From Diplonema papillatum (lineage: Eukaryota; Euglenozoa; Diplonemea; Diplonemida; Diplonemidae), in NCBI GenBank assembly GCA_030068145.1, contig JAPJBO010000412.1, positions 1-64,000 on the forward strand: a DNA stretch of 64,000 bases. The letters run 5' to 3'. The position numbers and the translations under genes were made by a program. Below are positions 27,618 to 37,417 of this stretch, in pieces; the first letter of the stretch is position 1, and each line of letters starts with the position of its first letter. The notes beneath the pieces were generated by a model. It saw only the letters and a program-made list of their open reading frames with translations, was not told the DNA's origin and made no database searches.

Positions 27618-27845
27618 GACAACCACAACCGATCGCGATCAAGCACTTTCGCTTGTGATTACCTACCACAGGGCCATGGCTACCAATGGTTGGTGCTTGA
27701 TGGGACACGGCGGGGTACGCAGTGCCGCAGTGACAACCACAACCGATCGCGATCAAGCACTTTCGCTTGTGAGTACCTACCACAGGGCCATGGCTACCAA
27801 TGGTTGGTGCTTGATGGGACACGGCGGGGTACGCAGTGCCGCGCA
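27618..27845. repeat. 114-bp tandem duplication
   Basis: Two adjacent copies starting at 27618 and 27732 (GACAACCACAACCGATCGCG), nearly identical, each containing CAAGCACTTTCGCTTGTGA. Confidence 0.95.
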
Positions 27846-28415
27846 GTGTTCTAGAACACCGGTGGCGGGCTCATGCGCGACGATATCAAACTACGGAGGT
27901 GAAGCGAGTGCTGTTCAGTGGCCAGCCGCGAGATTTCACTAAGTACACAGGACCCCCCGAAAAAGTTGGACCGCGAGAGCTCAAAATAGGTGAGTTGGCG
28001 TTTTGTCCGGTCCAACCTATTTCTGTTTACGGTATCTGCTACTTGCGGATGCTGGTTCCTTTGCTCGTCTGCTGAGTGGCCGGCGACTTCTGTCTTTTGG
28101 CGCCTGCTTCTTTGGCCTCGTCTCGAAGTCTTTTCTTCGCCTTTGGGGATAACTGCCAGGGACACTTTTTCGTCAACCCAGGTGAGGCTACGCTCTGTCG
28201 CACAATTGTCGTTGTTGTACGCCATAGCATGCAACAAGTTATTCGCCCCTTTCATCACATCGAGATCTCGCCGGTTCATCACCGAACATGTCCCGCACGA
28301 GTTGCCGCTCACTGCAGAAGTCCCCTGGCGCGGAAGCAGCTGCAGCAAACTGCGCAGCAACGAAAAGCCAAAAGTTCCTCGATGTCTGAGGACAACTCGG
28401 CTCAAAAACTGTGAC

Positions 28416-28431
28416 GCGACGGGCCCGTCGC
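28416..28431. repeat. Perfect 16-base palindrome
   Basis: GCGACGGGCCCGTCGC is its own reverse complement. No functional assignment. Confidence 0.9.
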
Positions 28432-28494
28432 ATGAGCCCGTCGGTGAACATGTAGGAATCTCATTGGTCCATTCATGCGCGTCTTTAATTAGAA

Positions 28495-28528
<34 letters not shown>

Positions 28529-28529
28529 A

Positions 28530-29301
28530 CTAGATGAGGCTCAAAACGTGGTTCACGCGGTCTGCAAAAAACTTTTGCAGCGCAGGCACAGACTTACCTC
28601 GTGCGCCACTGACAGCAATCCACGACAAAGCCCATTCAAACATGCGCTTGTCCCCGACAACACGCGTGAGCGCGTAGGCTGCAGCCGTCAGTCCACCGAA
28701 CCGAATGCCGCTCACTTTCTCCCAGAACAAGGAACCTTGCAGAACAACGGACTTTTTACGCAGCCACTGCGTGAAAGCCGCGTTGTCGTGGACGTAGCCG
28801 GACAGCTGCTTTAGCTTTGAAGCGAAGTCGCTGTCGCTGCCCCTGTCTACCTCCGTACCGCACCCCAGCCCTGTAGAGCGGGTACGACATGTTTTTGCCG
28901 GTCTTGGCATCGGTCCAAGTGGCAGTACTGCGGTACCCGCTTTTGCTCCAGCTCAGAGGAGTGGCAGCTGTTTCCAGTCCAAGAACTGCCGTTCCGACAA
29001 GGCGGGAGAAGAGCGCGTCTCGCAGGTACAGCTCTCGCAGGCAGAGAGCTCGTGCGGTGTGCCGCGTCAGGCTTTGTATTCTTATCGGGATACCTTCGTC
29101 TGCGCATTCCTGCGCCAAATAATCTGCTGCGCGTACAGCTTGTCGTGTGCTGAGGGGACATGCACTGAGGAGACTCCGACCGAGAACGTCTGCAGGAAAG
29201 GGGACAACGGGAATCGTAGATGCTGAAGCTGAACGAGAGTGCACAGGGTCCTGCAATACGACGCGGCTGAAGCAGGAGAAGGGAATACTGGATCCCAACA
29301 A
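28530..29301 (-). pseudogene. Unidentified protein, frameshifted
   Basis: Two minus-strand frames join into about 250 residues of plausible globular protein. 29301 to about 28845 contains AADYLAQECADEGIPIRIQS, LRELYLRDALFSRLVGT and WTDAKTGKNMSYPLYRAG. From about 28845 to 28530 it contains SDSDFASKLKQLSGYVHD, FTQWLRKKSVVLQGSLFW and a stop after NHVLSLI. One base must be gained or lost at the junction. A further minus-strand segment at 28170-28039 (SPKAKKRLRDEAKEAGAKRQ) may be another exon. No family is recognised. Confidence 0.4.
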
Positions 29302-29779
29302 TACTCACTCGTCACCGTTGTAACCGAATACAGTCCCAGAAGAAAGCTCCATCCCCAACAATTCGGAGAACAGATCTGCCCAATCCATGCACCCCACTCT
29401 CATCTGGATACCGTTGCACGTGACCGCGACGTGCGTAACCGGTTCGGCAGGGCTGCGACATTGGCTGGGTCCATGGTGCAGAAATCATCCTCTTTTTTCC
29501 AAAAGTGGTTGTGGTAACCAGGGCTTACGCTCCGTTTTCGGTCTCAGAGAAAATACGTGTGGTCCACATGGGGACGCGTAAAGTTCGGGGGGGGAAAAAA
29601 CCTTTCCCTATGTGCGGCGGGCAAAAAAACAGCGCCACCACGGACTTGGCTGTGCAACACTTGGCGGCCTTGGTCGTTGGTGGCACTCCTCGGCCGACCG
29701 AAAGCAAGACTTTTCCGAGCGGCTTTGGCAGATCGTGGTGTGACCTTGCGACGATGACTTCTGTGGCTTGAGCGCCAAG

Positions 29780-29905
29780 CCCCAAGGTGCGCCAAGCCTT
29801 GATGCTTTAGTTTGGGAAACGGTAGCCACTTGACCCTGGCAGTACCACCGAACACGTGAAGCTTGGCTCCCGTGTAGCAGGCTTTCCCTGGTACCGTGGT
29901 CGCGG
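29780..29905 (+). repeat. Dispersed ~130-bp repeat, copy 1
   Basis: Shares CCCCAAGGTGCGCC, CTTGATGCTTT, CGGTAGCCACTTGACCC and ACACGTGAAGCTTGGCTCCC with 58938-59075 in the same orientation. Identity unknown; length and dispersal suit a SINE-like repeat. Confidence 0.75.
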
Positions 29906-29939
29906 GTGTCTCTGCATTGGGTCAAACAGGGGGGGTGTG

Positions 29940-30460
29940 ACACAGGAAGCGGAAGAGGGGACAAGAGGAAGGGCAGCAGGTGGTGGACTCGGCAACCGCG
30001 AAGTCGTACGCGATGAAGAGCGCGATGAGGCTGACGAGTATTGTGCAGACGCCGATTCACCCGGCACTTGAGATGCACGTCAACCTGACGTCTCTCCGAG
30101 GCGGGAACATGGCCGGTCTCAACAAAAAGCCATAAATGGCGAGCCAGCAGGCTCGCCATTTAGCTTGGCCGCGAGCAGACGGCGAAGAAGGCCGGCGACA
30201 AGGTGTGAGCCGTACCGCAGGCTGGGCTCCGCAAAGCTGCAACACCGAATGGCAGTTTTCATTCTCAGACGTATTACCCGTCGGGATGGGAGCGCAAGCA
30301 GGCCCAATGGAAGCACGAAGTCAGGCAGGAGAGACGAACTGCGCAGAACGAGCGCAAGACGAGCACCAAGGGCAGACCAGGACGTTGGGACCGTGCGAAG
30401 TCGAAGAACGAGTCCAAAAGCGAAGCAACATCACCTCATCCGACCGCACGCAATTCTATG
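29940..30460 (+). mobile_element. Family X copy 3
   Basis: It aligns with copy 2 in opposite orientation: GGGAACATGGCCGG, then CGTACCGCAGGCTGGGCTCC, then the basic segment. Upstream it encodes REVVRDEERDEADE, matching REIVRDEERDATADE of copy 2. At 30133-30162 it has a perfect 13-bp-arm hairpin where copy 2 has only a quasi-palindrome. The right end stops before the shared terminal block. Confidence 0.5.
30133..30162. repeat. Hairpin with 13-bp perfect arms, 4-nt loop
   Basis: TAAATGGCGAGCC, then loop AGCA, then GGCTCGCCATTTA. In family X copy 2 the equivalent bases form imperfect arms around the same AGCA. Confidence 0.9.
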
Positions 30461-30469
30461 CAGCTTTAG

Positions 30470-31275
30470 GATCGGGATGGACCGTATAGTGTGGTACCGA
30501 ATGACTCCCTAATGCAACAAGACATGGGGCAGCATCGCGATTGGGGCAGCATCGTGATTACGTGTCGCCCCTGCTGGATCACGACAGGTGAGTGGTGACA
30601 CCTCCCCCGGGCAGGTGACACCTCCCCCGGGCAGCAGGTGGGTCTGTGACCTTTGAGATCCCTGGAGTCCGGCATGTGTGCCATTACGGGATACATATCG
30701 GCGTGGGGACCAAGGTAGGCACTCTCACACCTCAAACACAGAGCAAACCACCAACACAACGAGACGTCCTATCAACTCGTCGGGTGTCTGAGTGGTGAAG
30801 TAGCTCATCCGAGTGTCTGATGAACCCCTTCGATTCGATGGTCGGCTTAGCTGACATACCACCACTGGAGTCACCTGCCTGAGTCTTCTCCTTTCGGTCG
30901 AGCGGGCCTTTCCTGGGCCCGTGTCAGACCGACTGGGTCGCCGGTGAGCCCTTCCTGGGCCCCTGTCCAACACTGGACTTCCCTGCATGTGGACCTACCT
31001 GTGGGTCCACAGGTGGAAGCACATGTGGAGAAAAAAAAAACCACGTGTGGATTTACATGTGGTTCCACATGTGGAATAACACGTGGAAGAAAAAAAAACC
31101 GAACAAAATTAGCGTGTGGAAATCCACACGTTCCACACGTGGAGCGTAAGAGCGTAAGCCCTGGTGTAACACTCTCTAAAAAAAAACTGGCCACAGGTAA
31201 CCCGCTAAAACAGGTGCACTACAGCATCTGCCTGCTCACAGAAAATCGTTCTAGATCGCAAGAAATCAGTAAAAA
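30470..31275. repeat. Non-coding stretch with CACATGTGGA-type repeats
   Basis: No gene. Bases 30598-30635 contain two 19-bp copies (GGTGACACCTCCCCCGGGCA). Bases 30985-31145 hold about ten copies in both orientations of ACRTGTGGA/TCCACAYGT, which can pair with one another in many ways, interspersed with A9-10 runs. Confidence 0.6.
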
Positions 31276-31277
31276 TC

Positions 31278-31424
31278 GTCGTCTTGTTGCGTTAGTGGGG
31301 AGTCAGTTGCAAGCAAATGAGTACCACACTATGCCAGCTTTTCGCTAGTAAAAATCACAAAAAAATCGTTCTAAATCACAGAAAATCAACAAAAATCGTC
31401 GTCTTGTTGCGTTAGTGGGGACAA
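31278..31424. repeat. Palindromic repeat P, two tandem units
   Basis: One full unit (31278-31350; the palindrome is mutated to CAGTTGCAAGCAAATG) and the first third of another (31398-31424), about 120 bases apart with A-rich AAATCACARAAAATC between them. Confidence 0.75.
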
Positions 31425-31732
31425 AAATCACACGGAATCACAACAGATCACATGACAGCCCATGATAATTTGTGATCCTCCCCGTCGACCCGATGACAAT
31501 GGCCACCCCATTCTGTCCCTTTTCGCCAACCCGCCTGCAGTCCCCGTGCTCTTCATCTCGAGAGCTTCCGGTCTCATATGCACATCGCCCACTTGCCTGC
31601 GGTTTCCGTCCCTCGTATGCTTATGCTTGGCACTTCTTGGGCCAGACAGTGGTCAACATGGTCGCCCATGGGCCAGTCAGGGGTCCACCAGTGGTCGAAC
31701 CCAAAATACTAGTGTCAATCTCGATCACACTC

Positions 31733-31797
31733 TACAATGCTCTACTACACTCTGCTACACTCTGCTACACTCTGCTACACTCTACTACACTGTACTT
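31733..31797. repeat. TACACTCTGC decamer tandem repeat
   Basis: Five to six imperfect copies of CTACACTCTG lie just upstream of element C. A similar TTACACTCGAT motif ends element C at 39085 and its truncated copy at 23907. Confidence 0.8.
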
Positions 31798-31973
31798 TAT
31801 TGGTGTCTTGCCGTGGACACTCTCGAAGGAGAGCGGCACCGGGATCCGTCCCGGTAAAGGAAGCACCAACAAAGTATCAGGAGGACGAAGACAACAGAAG
31901 AAAACCGACGACACACGGACACGCACACACACACACACACATACACACAAAGCAGTACACCCGTGAGCGCGCA

Positions 31974-33887
31974 ATGACGGATCCGGGGTTCAGGGAACTC
32001 GCCGCCCAAGTGCAGGCTCAGGGCCAGCAGATGGCGACCCCGATGGCTGCCGTCAACGGCCTGGTAGAACAGACCCGTTCGGGTGGTGCACGGATGAGGG
32101 ACGCTCGCTCCATCTGGTTGGACGAGGAGGGCGAGGAGGAAGCCGAGCGGGGAATCGACCCAGACGGAACCGACGGGGAGGTGGAGGGCTCGGAGATGCA
32201 AGGAAAGCGTTCGAAGGCAGAGGACACGGGCGGAAGAGGCGGAAAGGGCAAGACGAATGCAGGTGAGAACGACGACACCAGCGGCGGCGGGAACGGCGTG
32301 GCGAAGCAAGAGGCGTCGGGTGGAAAACAGGGCAAAAAGAAGAAGAAGCGCAACGGAGGCTGGATAGAGGTGTCGGGTAGGAAACCGACGGCCGCGCGCG
32401 CGATGGAAGAGAAGAAAGTACAGGAAGATTGGGGAGTGCCGGTGGTTGACCACACCGAGTTGGCGGAAGCGACGGTGGCATTCGCGCCCATGGCGAGCGC
32501 ACGCAGGATACGACGTGAAGGGATGCCAGAGGGCTCGGCGGTGGTCACGGTGGCGGCTCTGGAGGGCAGCAGGCGGACGGACGTGGTGTGCCGAGTTGAC
32601 GGCGCGGAGAAAGTGCTACCGGGGTACGTGACGAGGTCCCCGGAGGGAGACGTGGTGTACGCGCCCGCGGACGTGAAGAAGGTTGACCGCCCGCCGACAT
32701 CGACGGTGCTGATTTGCGCCGAGATAGATGCACGATGGTGCGGGGCAGAGACGTTGGCGGCCCTGCAGGAGCCATCGGGGGGGCGGGTGCTGAAGGCGGA
32801 GTGCAGGCGGCTCGCGGGAGAGGCGAAGGTGGACCTGAGTCCGCACAGCATGTTCAACGTGCGGCGGGTAAACCGCGTATTTCAGATGATGGTGCGCGTC
32901 GAAGAGGAGCAGGTCGGGAGATTGCTGAGAATTTCGGGCAGGAGGGGTCTCTTTCTACGCATACCGCGCTGGAAGGAGGGGTCGGAGACGAGCGACGTCG
33001 TGTGGCTAGCTGACGAGGAAGCATCGCTGAAGAGCGCTCTCGTGCTCGCGCAGGGGAAAGGCTGCCTGGGCCTTGCTCGTAGTCGCGCGCGGCTGGGGGT
33101 GAGGGTCGAAGACGGCATGTCCGAGCGGGTGCGGGAATTGCTGGGCGAAGCGGCGGCGAAGCAGGGGCCGCCCGCGATGCATTACCTGGTGAGGGGGGCA
33201 CAGGCGCGCGATGCCGCTTCGGATCTTGAGGCGACCATGAAGGCGGCGGGATGGACATGTCGCCAAGTCGCGTCCTACCGGAGCAAGACGCATGGGGACA
33301 CGCGCGTCGTCGCCAGCGAGGAGTCGCCCCCGCATCGACTGATAAGCGCGGGAGGTGCGCTGATGAAGGTCGATGACGAGACCGAGGAAGACAGGTCCGG
33401 ACGGCGGCCGAAATCGCAGGTGTGGGATGCGAGGGCGGAGAGGACGCCGAAGGTCTCGTCATATCTCGAGGCGATGCGACGGCAGGATCAGGAAAAGACG
33501 AGCATACCCGAGCAACCGAAGGGCGCAGGCGACAACAATGGCGCGGTGCGACAGCTCAGGGCGGAGAACGCGGAGCTACGCGCGAAGAACGACGCGCTGC
33601 GAGGTGACATCGCAGCACTCAGTGCTCAGATGGCGAAGCTGACTGAGATGGTCGCGACGATGAGGCCGAAGACACCCCCGGCGATGCCCGTAGACCGAAC
33701 CCCGATCAAGAAGAAGGCGCCGAAGACGCCCGTCGCCACACCGACGAAGCAGAGGACGGGACGGGTCGAGGCTCCGTCTGAAGACGTCCACATGACGCAA
33801 CCGAAGCGTCCGCTGGGGACGCCGGGGAAGTCACCATCGGCGAAGACGAAGAAAGCGCACCAACCGGCGTCGGCGAAGCGTTCGTGA
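31974..33887 (+). CDS. Element C ORF1 protein
   Basis: 637 aa from ATG 31974; the open frame extends upstream through microsatellite sequence, but this Met is the first sensible start, after a (CA)n-rich leader. Residues 1-140 are acidic and Lys-rich. About 165-430 is the conserved-looking globular part (VVTVAALEGSRRTDVVCRVDG, STVLICAEIDARWCG, RRVNRVFQMMVRVEEEQVG). About 523-565 is a heptad-patterned coiled coil (LRAENAELRAKNDALRGDIA). The tail is Lys/Pro-rich with repeated KTP and PKR motifs. By position and composition it is the nucleic-acid chaperone and trimerising ORF1 of a non-LTR element. No CCHC knuckle is visible. Confidence 0.7.
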   Translation: MTDPGFRELAAQVQAQGQQMATPMAAVNGLVEQTRSGGARMRDARSIWLDEEGEEEAERGIDPDGTDGEVEGSEMQGKRSKAEDTGGRGGKGKTNAGENDDTSGGGNGVAKQEASGGKQGKKKKKRNGGWIEVSGRKPTAARAMEEKKVQEDWGVPVVDHTELAEATVAFAPMASARRIRREGMPEGSAVVTVAALEGSRRTDVVCRVDGAEKVLPGYVTRSPEGDVVYAPADVKKVDRPPTSTVLICAEIDARWCGAETLAALQEPSGGRVLKAECRRLAGEAKVDLSPHSMFNVRRVNRVFQMMVRVEEEQVGRLLRISGRRGLFLRIPRWKEGSETSDVVWLADEEASLKSALVLAQGKGCLGLARSRARLGVRVEDGMSERVRELLGEAAAKQGPPAMHYLVRGAQARDAASDLEATMKAAGWTCRQVASYRSKTHGDTRVVASEESPPHRLISAGGALMKVDDETEEDRSGRRPKSQVWDARAERTPKVSSYLEAMRRQDQEKTSIPEQPKGAGDNNGAVRQLRAENAELRAKNDALRGDIAALSAQMAKLTEMVATMRPKTPPAMPVDRTPIKKKAPKTPVATPTKQRTGRVEAPSEDVHMTQPKRPLGTPGKSPSAKTKKAHQPASAKRS

Positions 33888-33902
33888 CTGACGAACGACG
33901 AG

Positions 33903-34430
33903 ATGCGTGGCGGAGGAAAGACGCTCGAAGCGCTGGGGTCTCGGTTGAAGGAAGCGGCGGACGCGATGGGAGCGAGTATGCAGGAGATCCCTGGGGACGG
34001 TGCCTGCCAGTTCGCAGCGGTCGTGGCCGGGCTGCCGGGATGGTCGGTAGGGGGGCTTCGTGCGCGTGTTGTGGACGCGATGTTGGAGGACCCGACGTTC
34101 GAGGCCCACTTCGCGCCGTCCGAAAGGTACGGCAGCTGGGACGTATACGTGGAGGCGATGCGGGGACCGTACGAGTACGGGGACGAGATGACGCTGACGG
34201 CAGCCGCAACGGTCACCGGGACGACAATCTGGGTACTGGACAGCAGGAGACCGCACATCCTGCGACGATACGCACCTCGCGCGGGCGCTACAGGGGAGCA
34301 GGCGGTAATCACGTATGTGCCGGAACACTACGACCGACTCCTACTCCCGGGCAGCGCTATGGCAGAGTGGCGCGACGTACAGACACGGTGGAAACTGCGG
34401 CATTGCGCATTGAAGACGCGGGGAGGATGA
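33903..34430 (+). CDS. OTU-family cysteine protease encoded by element C
   Basis: 175 aa, start 15 nt after the ORF1 stop and end 25 nt before the APE/RT frame, all on one strand. The OTU signature is clear: IPGDGACQFAAV supplies the Asp/Cys pair (D32, C35), SWDVYVEAMRG...YGDEMTLTAAATV is the central helix-strand segment, and YVPEHYDRLL supplies His142. Spacing between Cys and His (about 107 residues) fits OTU domains. OTU enzymes cleave ubiquitin or ubiquitin-like isopeptide bonds. In a retroelement the domain could process its own proteins or remove host ubiquitin marks; which one cannot be told from sequence. The triad is intact although the RT downstream is ruined. Confidence 0.85.
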   Translation: MRGGGKTLEALGSRLKEAADAMGASMQEIPGDGACQFAAVVAGLPGWSVGGLRARVVDAMLEDPTFEAHFAPSERYGSWDVYVEAMRGPYEYGDEMTLTAAATVTGTTIWVLDSRRPHILRRYAPRAGATGEQAVITYVPEHYDRLLLPGSAMAEWRDVQTRWKLRHCALKTRGG

Positions 34431-34455
34431 AAGAGCGAGCGCCGAGTCACGGAAG

Positions 34456-37153
34456 GTGCCACCGAAGTGGGATGGCGGAGTGTTGCAACGAGAGGAAGGG
34501 AAAACACTGAGATTTGGAACGCTCAACATGACCTCATTGGGTGGAAGGGCGCACTTCTTGGACTGTGCCGCGGTAGACATTCTGGCGGTACAGGAGACGC
34601 TCTTGACCGATTGGGGTCAGAGGGAATTCGAGGACGGCGTCAGCCAAAGCTGGAAGTCGCTGTGGGGGGAACCGTGTCGGGAACGGCTTGACCGGCAGGG
34701 TAAGGCATCACCGTGGGTTGCGGAAGCCGGCGGAGCGGGTGTCGCAGTTTTTGCGAAGAAACCGACGCCGGCCTTCGTGGTCGGGAAGCCATCACTGAGC
34801 CGAAGATGGGTGCACGTGGCCGTTGGACTTGGAAAAGGGAGCCAGTTCTTGCACATATTCACTCTATACGCGAATTCTGGGGACAAGGCTGCGTCGGAGA
34901 GGGAGAGGATCATTGCGGACACCGGGAAGCATCAAGTCTCGGGCGGGTGCCAGTGGTTGTGGCCGGGGATTTCAATGCAGAACCCTCGTCGTCGGCGGCG
35001 ATGTCGAGCATGCTGCGGTCGGGATGGTACGACGCCGCGGAAATCTGCTCCGCTGGCGGTGCCCCGAAGACGTACGAGAAGGCAGGCACGCGAGGCACAC
35101 GCATCGACCACATCTTGTTGAACGACGTCGCGATGCAGGCACTGGTAGCGAGCGAGACCACCGTCGTCGTGGACGGGGAGGGGCAGCGGGTGCCCAGTCA
35201 CAAGATGGTAACGGTGGAGTTGGACATCGCCGCGTTCGCAGACACGTGTGAGAGGTTTCGGATGCCGAGGTCACTGCGGCAAATGAGCAAGGTGGACGAG
35301 GGGCGAGCAGCGGCAAGAGCGGAAGAGTTGTTGGTGAAGAATCGCTTCGGCGATGCGGCACCAGGGAACGTGGAAGCACTCTGGCTGTCGGCGACGAAGG
35401 CGTGCGAGCAGTTTCTGATCGAGCTGGCAGAGGAACAGGGGCTGCTCGACGGGCCCGTTGCCGCCTATCGAGGAAGAGGTGAGACGAGGGTGCCCAAAAG
35501 GGTGCGAATTGCATCTGCGATGGACACCGGGACGGGCGCAGACACATATGCCTCGAGCAGAGTCCGGAAGGCGATGAACGGCCTCGACGCGTATATCCGA
35601 GGGTTGCAAGCTCTGAATGGGGAAGGACCTGGGTGCATGCCGAGGTCGCTGGAGAAGACGTGGCAGAACGTGGTGTCTGGTCTGGATTCTATGGCCGGAC
35701 AAATACCGAAGGTGCGCAATTTGCCGCGGCGTCCACCGGACTTGAGCGTCGCCCAGACCGTCAGGCAGAAGCTGGAAGCGAGAAGCCGTACACTGACGGC
35801 ACAAGCGCGTAAAGGGAGGATTGCACAGCTGGAGAACAAGATGCAAAACCTCCAGCGCGAACAAAGCGCAGTTGCTACCGTGGTGCAGGAAGAAGAGGGC
35901 GGATGGCCTGGTGTGGAGGGGCAGTACACGGCGAACGCACGGCAGATCGATGCGGCGTTGCAGAAGGAGTGGGCGCCGGTTAACCGGATGTACGAGGGCA
36001 AACAGGAGCCGAGCTATGAAGCGTTCCGGACGGAGTATGCGGAATATATCGAACATCGTCCGATGGAATGCCGAGATTTGACGGGCGAGGATCTGAAAAG
36101 CGTTCTTGGAAAGAAGAGGGATGGCGGTGTCCCAGGTGTGGACGGATGGGACACAGCGGAGCTGAAGAAGCTGTCATTGCCGCTACTGAACGCCCTGGTA
36201 GCGGTGTTCAACGCGATAGAAGCGACCGGAACGTGGCCAGACGCGTTGTTGGAAGCCGCGGTCACATTGATCCCGAAGGACGAAACTCTTGACCCGCTGG
36301 CGTTGCGGCCGATCACCGTCACAAGTGCGATCTATCGCTTGTGGGCGAGTACGCGGCTCAGGGACGTCGTCCAGTGGCAGGAGAAATGGATAGCGGATAG
36401 CCAGCACGGATTCAGGCCCAAACACGGGACCGTGGACGTGGTATTCGAAATAGCCTCGCAGATCGAAGAAGCGCTCTTGAGGTGTCTTCTTGCGGTTCTA
36501 CCGGCGGCGACGTACGGCTCCGAGTTCGCGCTCCCGACGGTGCGAGGGCTGGGGAAGTTCACCGCAGCACTAGTCAGAGGCGTCTGGGACCCGGTGAGGA
36601 TGCATAGGGCGCAGGAGGCCGTGTGGGCATTCTCAACAAGTTGCGAAGTGCCACTTACTCGACCCATACGCAGTGCTGCCGTATCGGTCACTCGGCATGA
36701 TCGCAGAAGTGTGCCGAAAAAGGCCGGCGTGGAGGGCCCGCGTCGCAACAGTTCGACGGGCGTATGGCAGCAGAGTCCGCGCGTGGGGACCGGTCGGTAT
36801 TGCGGCCGAGCATGCAAAAAAGCTCGGTATACGATGGACGGAAGATTTCGACGACGCCGAGGACGGGGCAGGGAATGTGCTGAGGCTGGTACGGCAAAGC
36901 AAGGGGAGCGAGGGCACACCCTGAGAAAGGCGATTCACGGCTGGCGACTAGGGGAGCTTGAGAAGAGGCGCGCAGACTTCGGAGGGGTACGGGCAGGTGT
37001 AGACTTCAACGCGACGAATGCCTACGGGCTGAAGGCGTCGACAACGCTGACGGCCGCGCGGGACGTTGCCGAGGTCGTGGCTGGGTCAGTGATGACGGAA
37101 TCACATGCTGCCAAGCTGTGGGAGGCGACGGGCTGTGCAGACGCTGTGACGAG
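34456..37153 (+). pseudogene. Element C APE endonuclease and reverse transcriptase, damaged
   Basis: The APE domain begins in one frame (TLNMTSLGG; DILAVQETLL with catalytic Glu; HIFTLYANSG). It continues in another after a shift near 34910-34950 (VVVAGDFNAEP; RGTRIDHILL; VPSHKMVTVEL). A coiled-coil linker follows (about 35750-35900). RT finger motifs follow (GVPGVDGWDTAEL; LALRPITVTSAIYRLW; DSQHGFRPKHGT). At about 36478 the sequence jumps to the post-RT region (LPAATYGSEFALPTVRGLG), so motifs A, B and C, including the catalytic Asp pair, are deleted. Near 37130 a shifted frame gives LCRRCDEATEE, the start of a zinc knuckle. Non-functional. Confidence 0.85.
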
Positions 37154-37417
37154 GCGACGGAAGAAATGTGAAAACGGGGTTTTGCCTAGAGGCTTTTCGT
37201 GTTATTCTGCAGATGCTTTGGGCTATCTTTGTGTCTATGCTTTCAGTTGTCTTCTTAACCATTGTTAAGTGCGCAAATGGTGTCAGCCGAAGCTGGTAAA
37301 GCTTCGGCGCCGCCCACGTTATGTTTGTATAGCATTGAGTTCTTTTAAGTACATGAACCACGTGGATTAACATGCACTTGTTTAGCAGCAGCTGCACAGC
37401 CCGTCGCCTCCCCACAG
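37114..37417. repeat. Foldback insert bounded by a 27-bp inverted repeat
   Basis: AGCTGTGGGAGGCGACGGGC...CAG at 37114-37140 recurs as its reverse complement at 37391-37417 with one extra base. The left arm is element C coding sequence; the ~250 bases between are AT-richer and unrelated. They contain a GCCGAAGCT/AGCTTCGGC hairpin (37286-37308). Coding resumes directly after the right arm (LKLIWWQCRAYE), completing the zinc-knuckle region that was interrupted. Confidence 0.85.

Larger units (their letters stand above)
26888..28023. repeat. 1.1-kb unit bounded by ~66-bp direct repeats
   Basis: Similar blocks at 26888-26953 and 27958-28023 read AAAGTTGGACCGC...TTTTGTCCGGYC...CCTTATTTC. The left one is also internally inverted (CCGGACAAAA...TTTTGTCCGG). 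Between them is a broken reading frame (27013-27475) and a 114-bp tandem duplication. It may be a short transposable unit. The repeats are direct, about 70% alike by eye, and too short for ordinary LTRs. Confidence 0.4.

Noticed and set aside
26888-28023. LTR retrotransposon
   Set aside because: Direct repeats are only ~66 bp and diverged, no RT, integrase or primer-binding site is seen, and the unit is only 1.1 kb.
37286-37308. Intrinsic transcription terminator
   Set aside because: A 9-bp hairpin with a 5-nt loop but no following T-run, and Rho-independent terminators are not expected in nuclear DNA.
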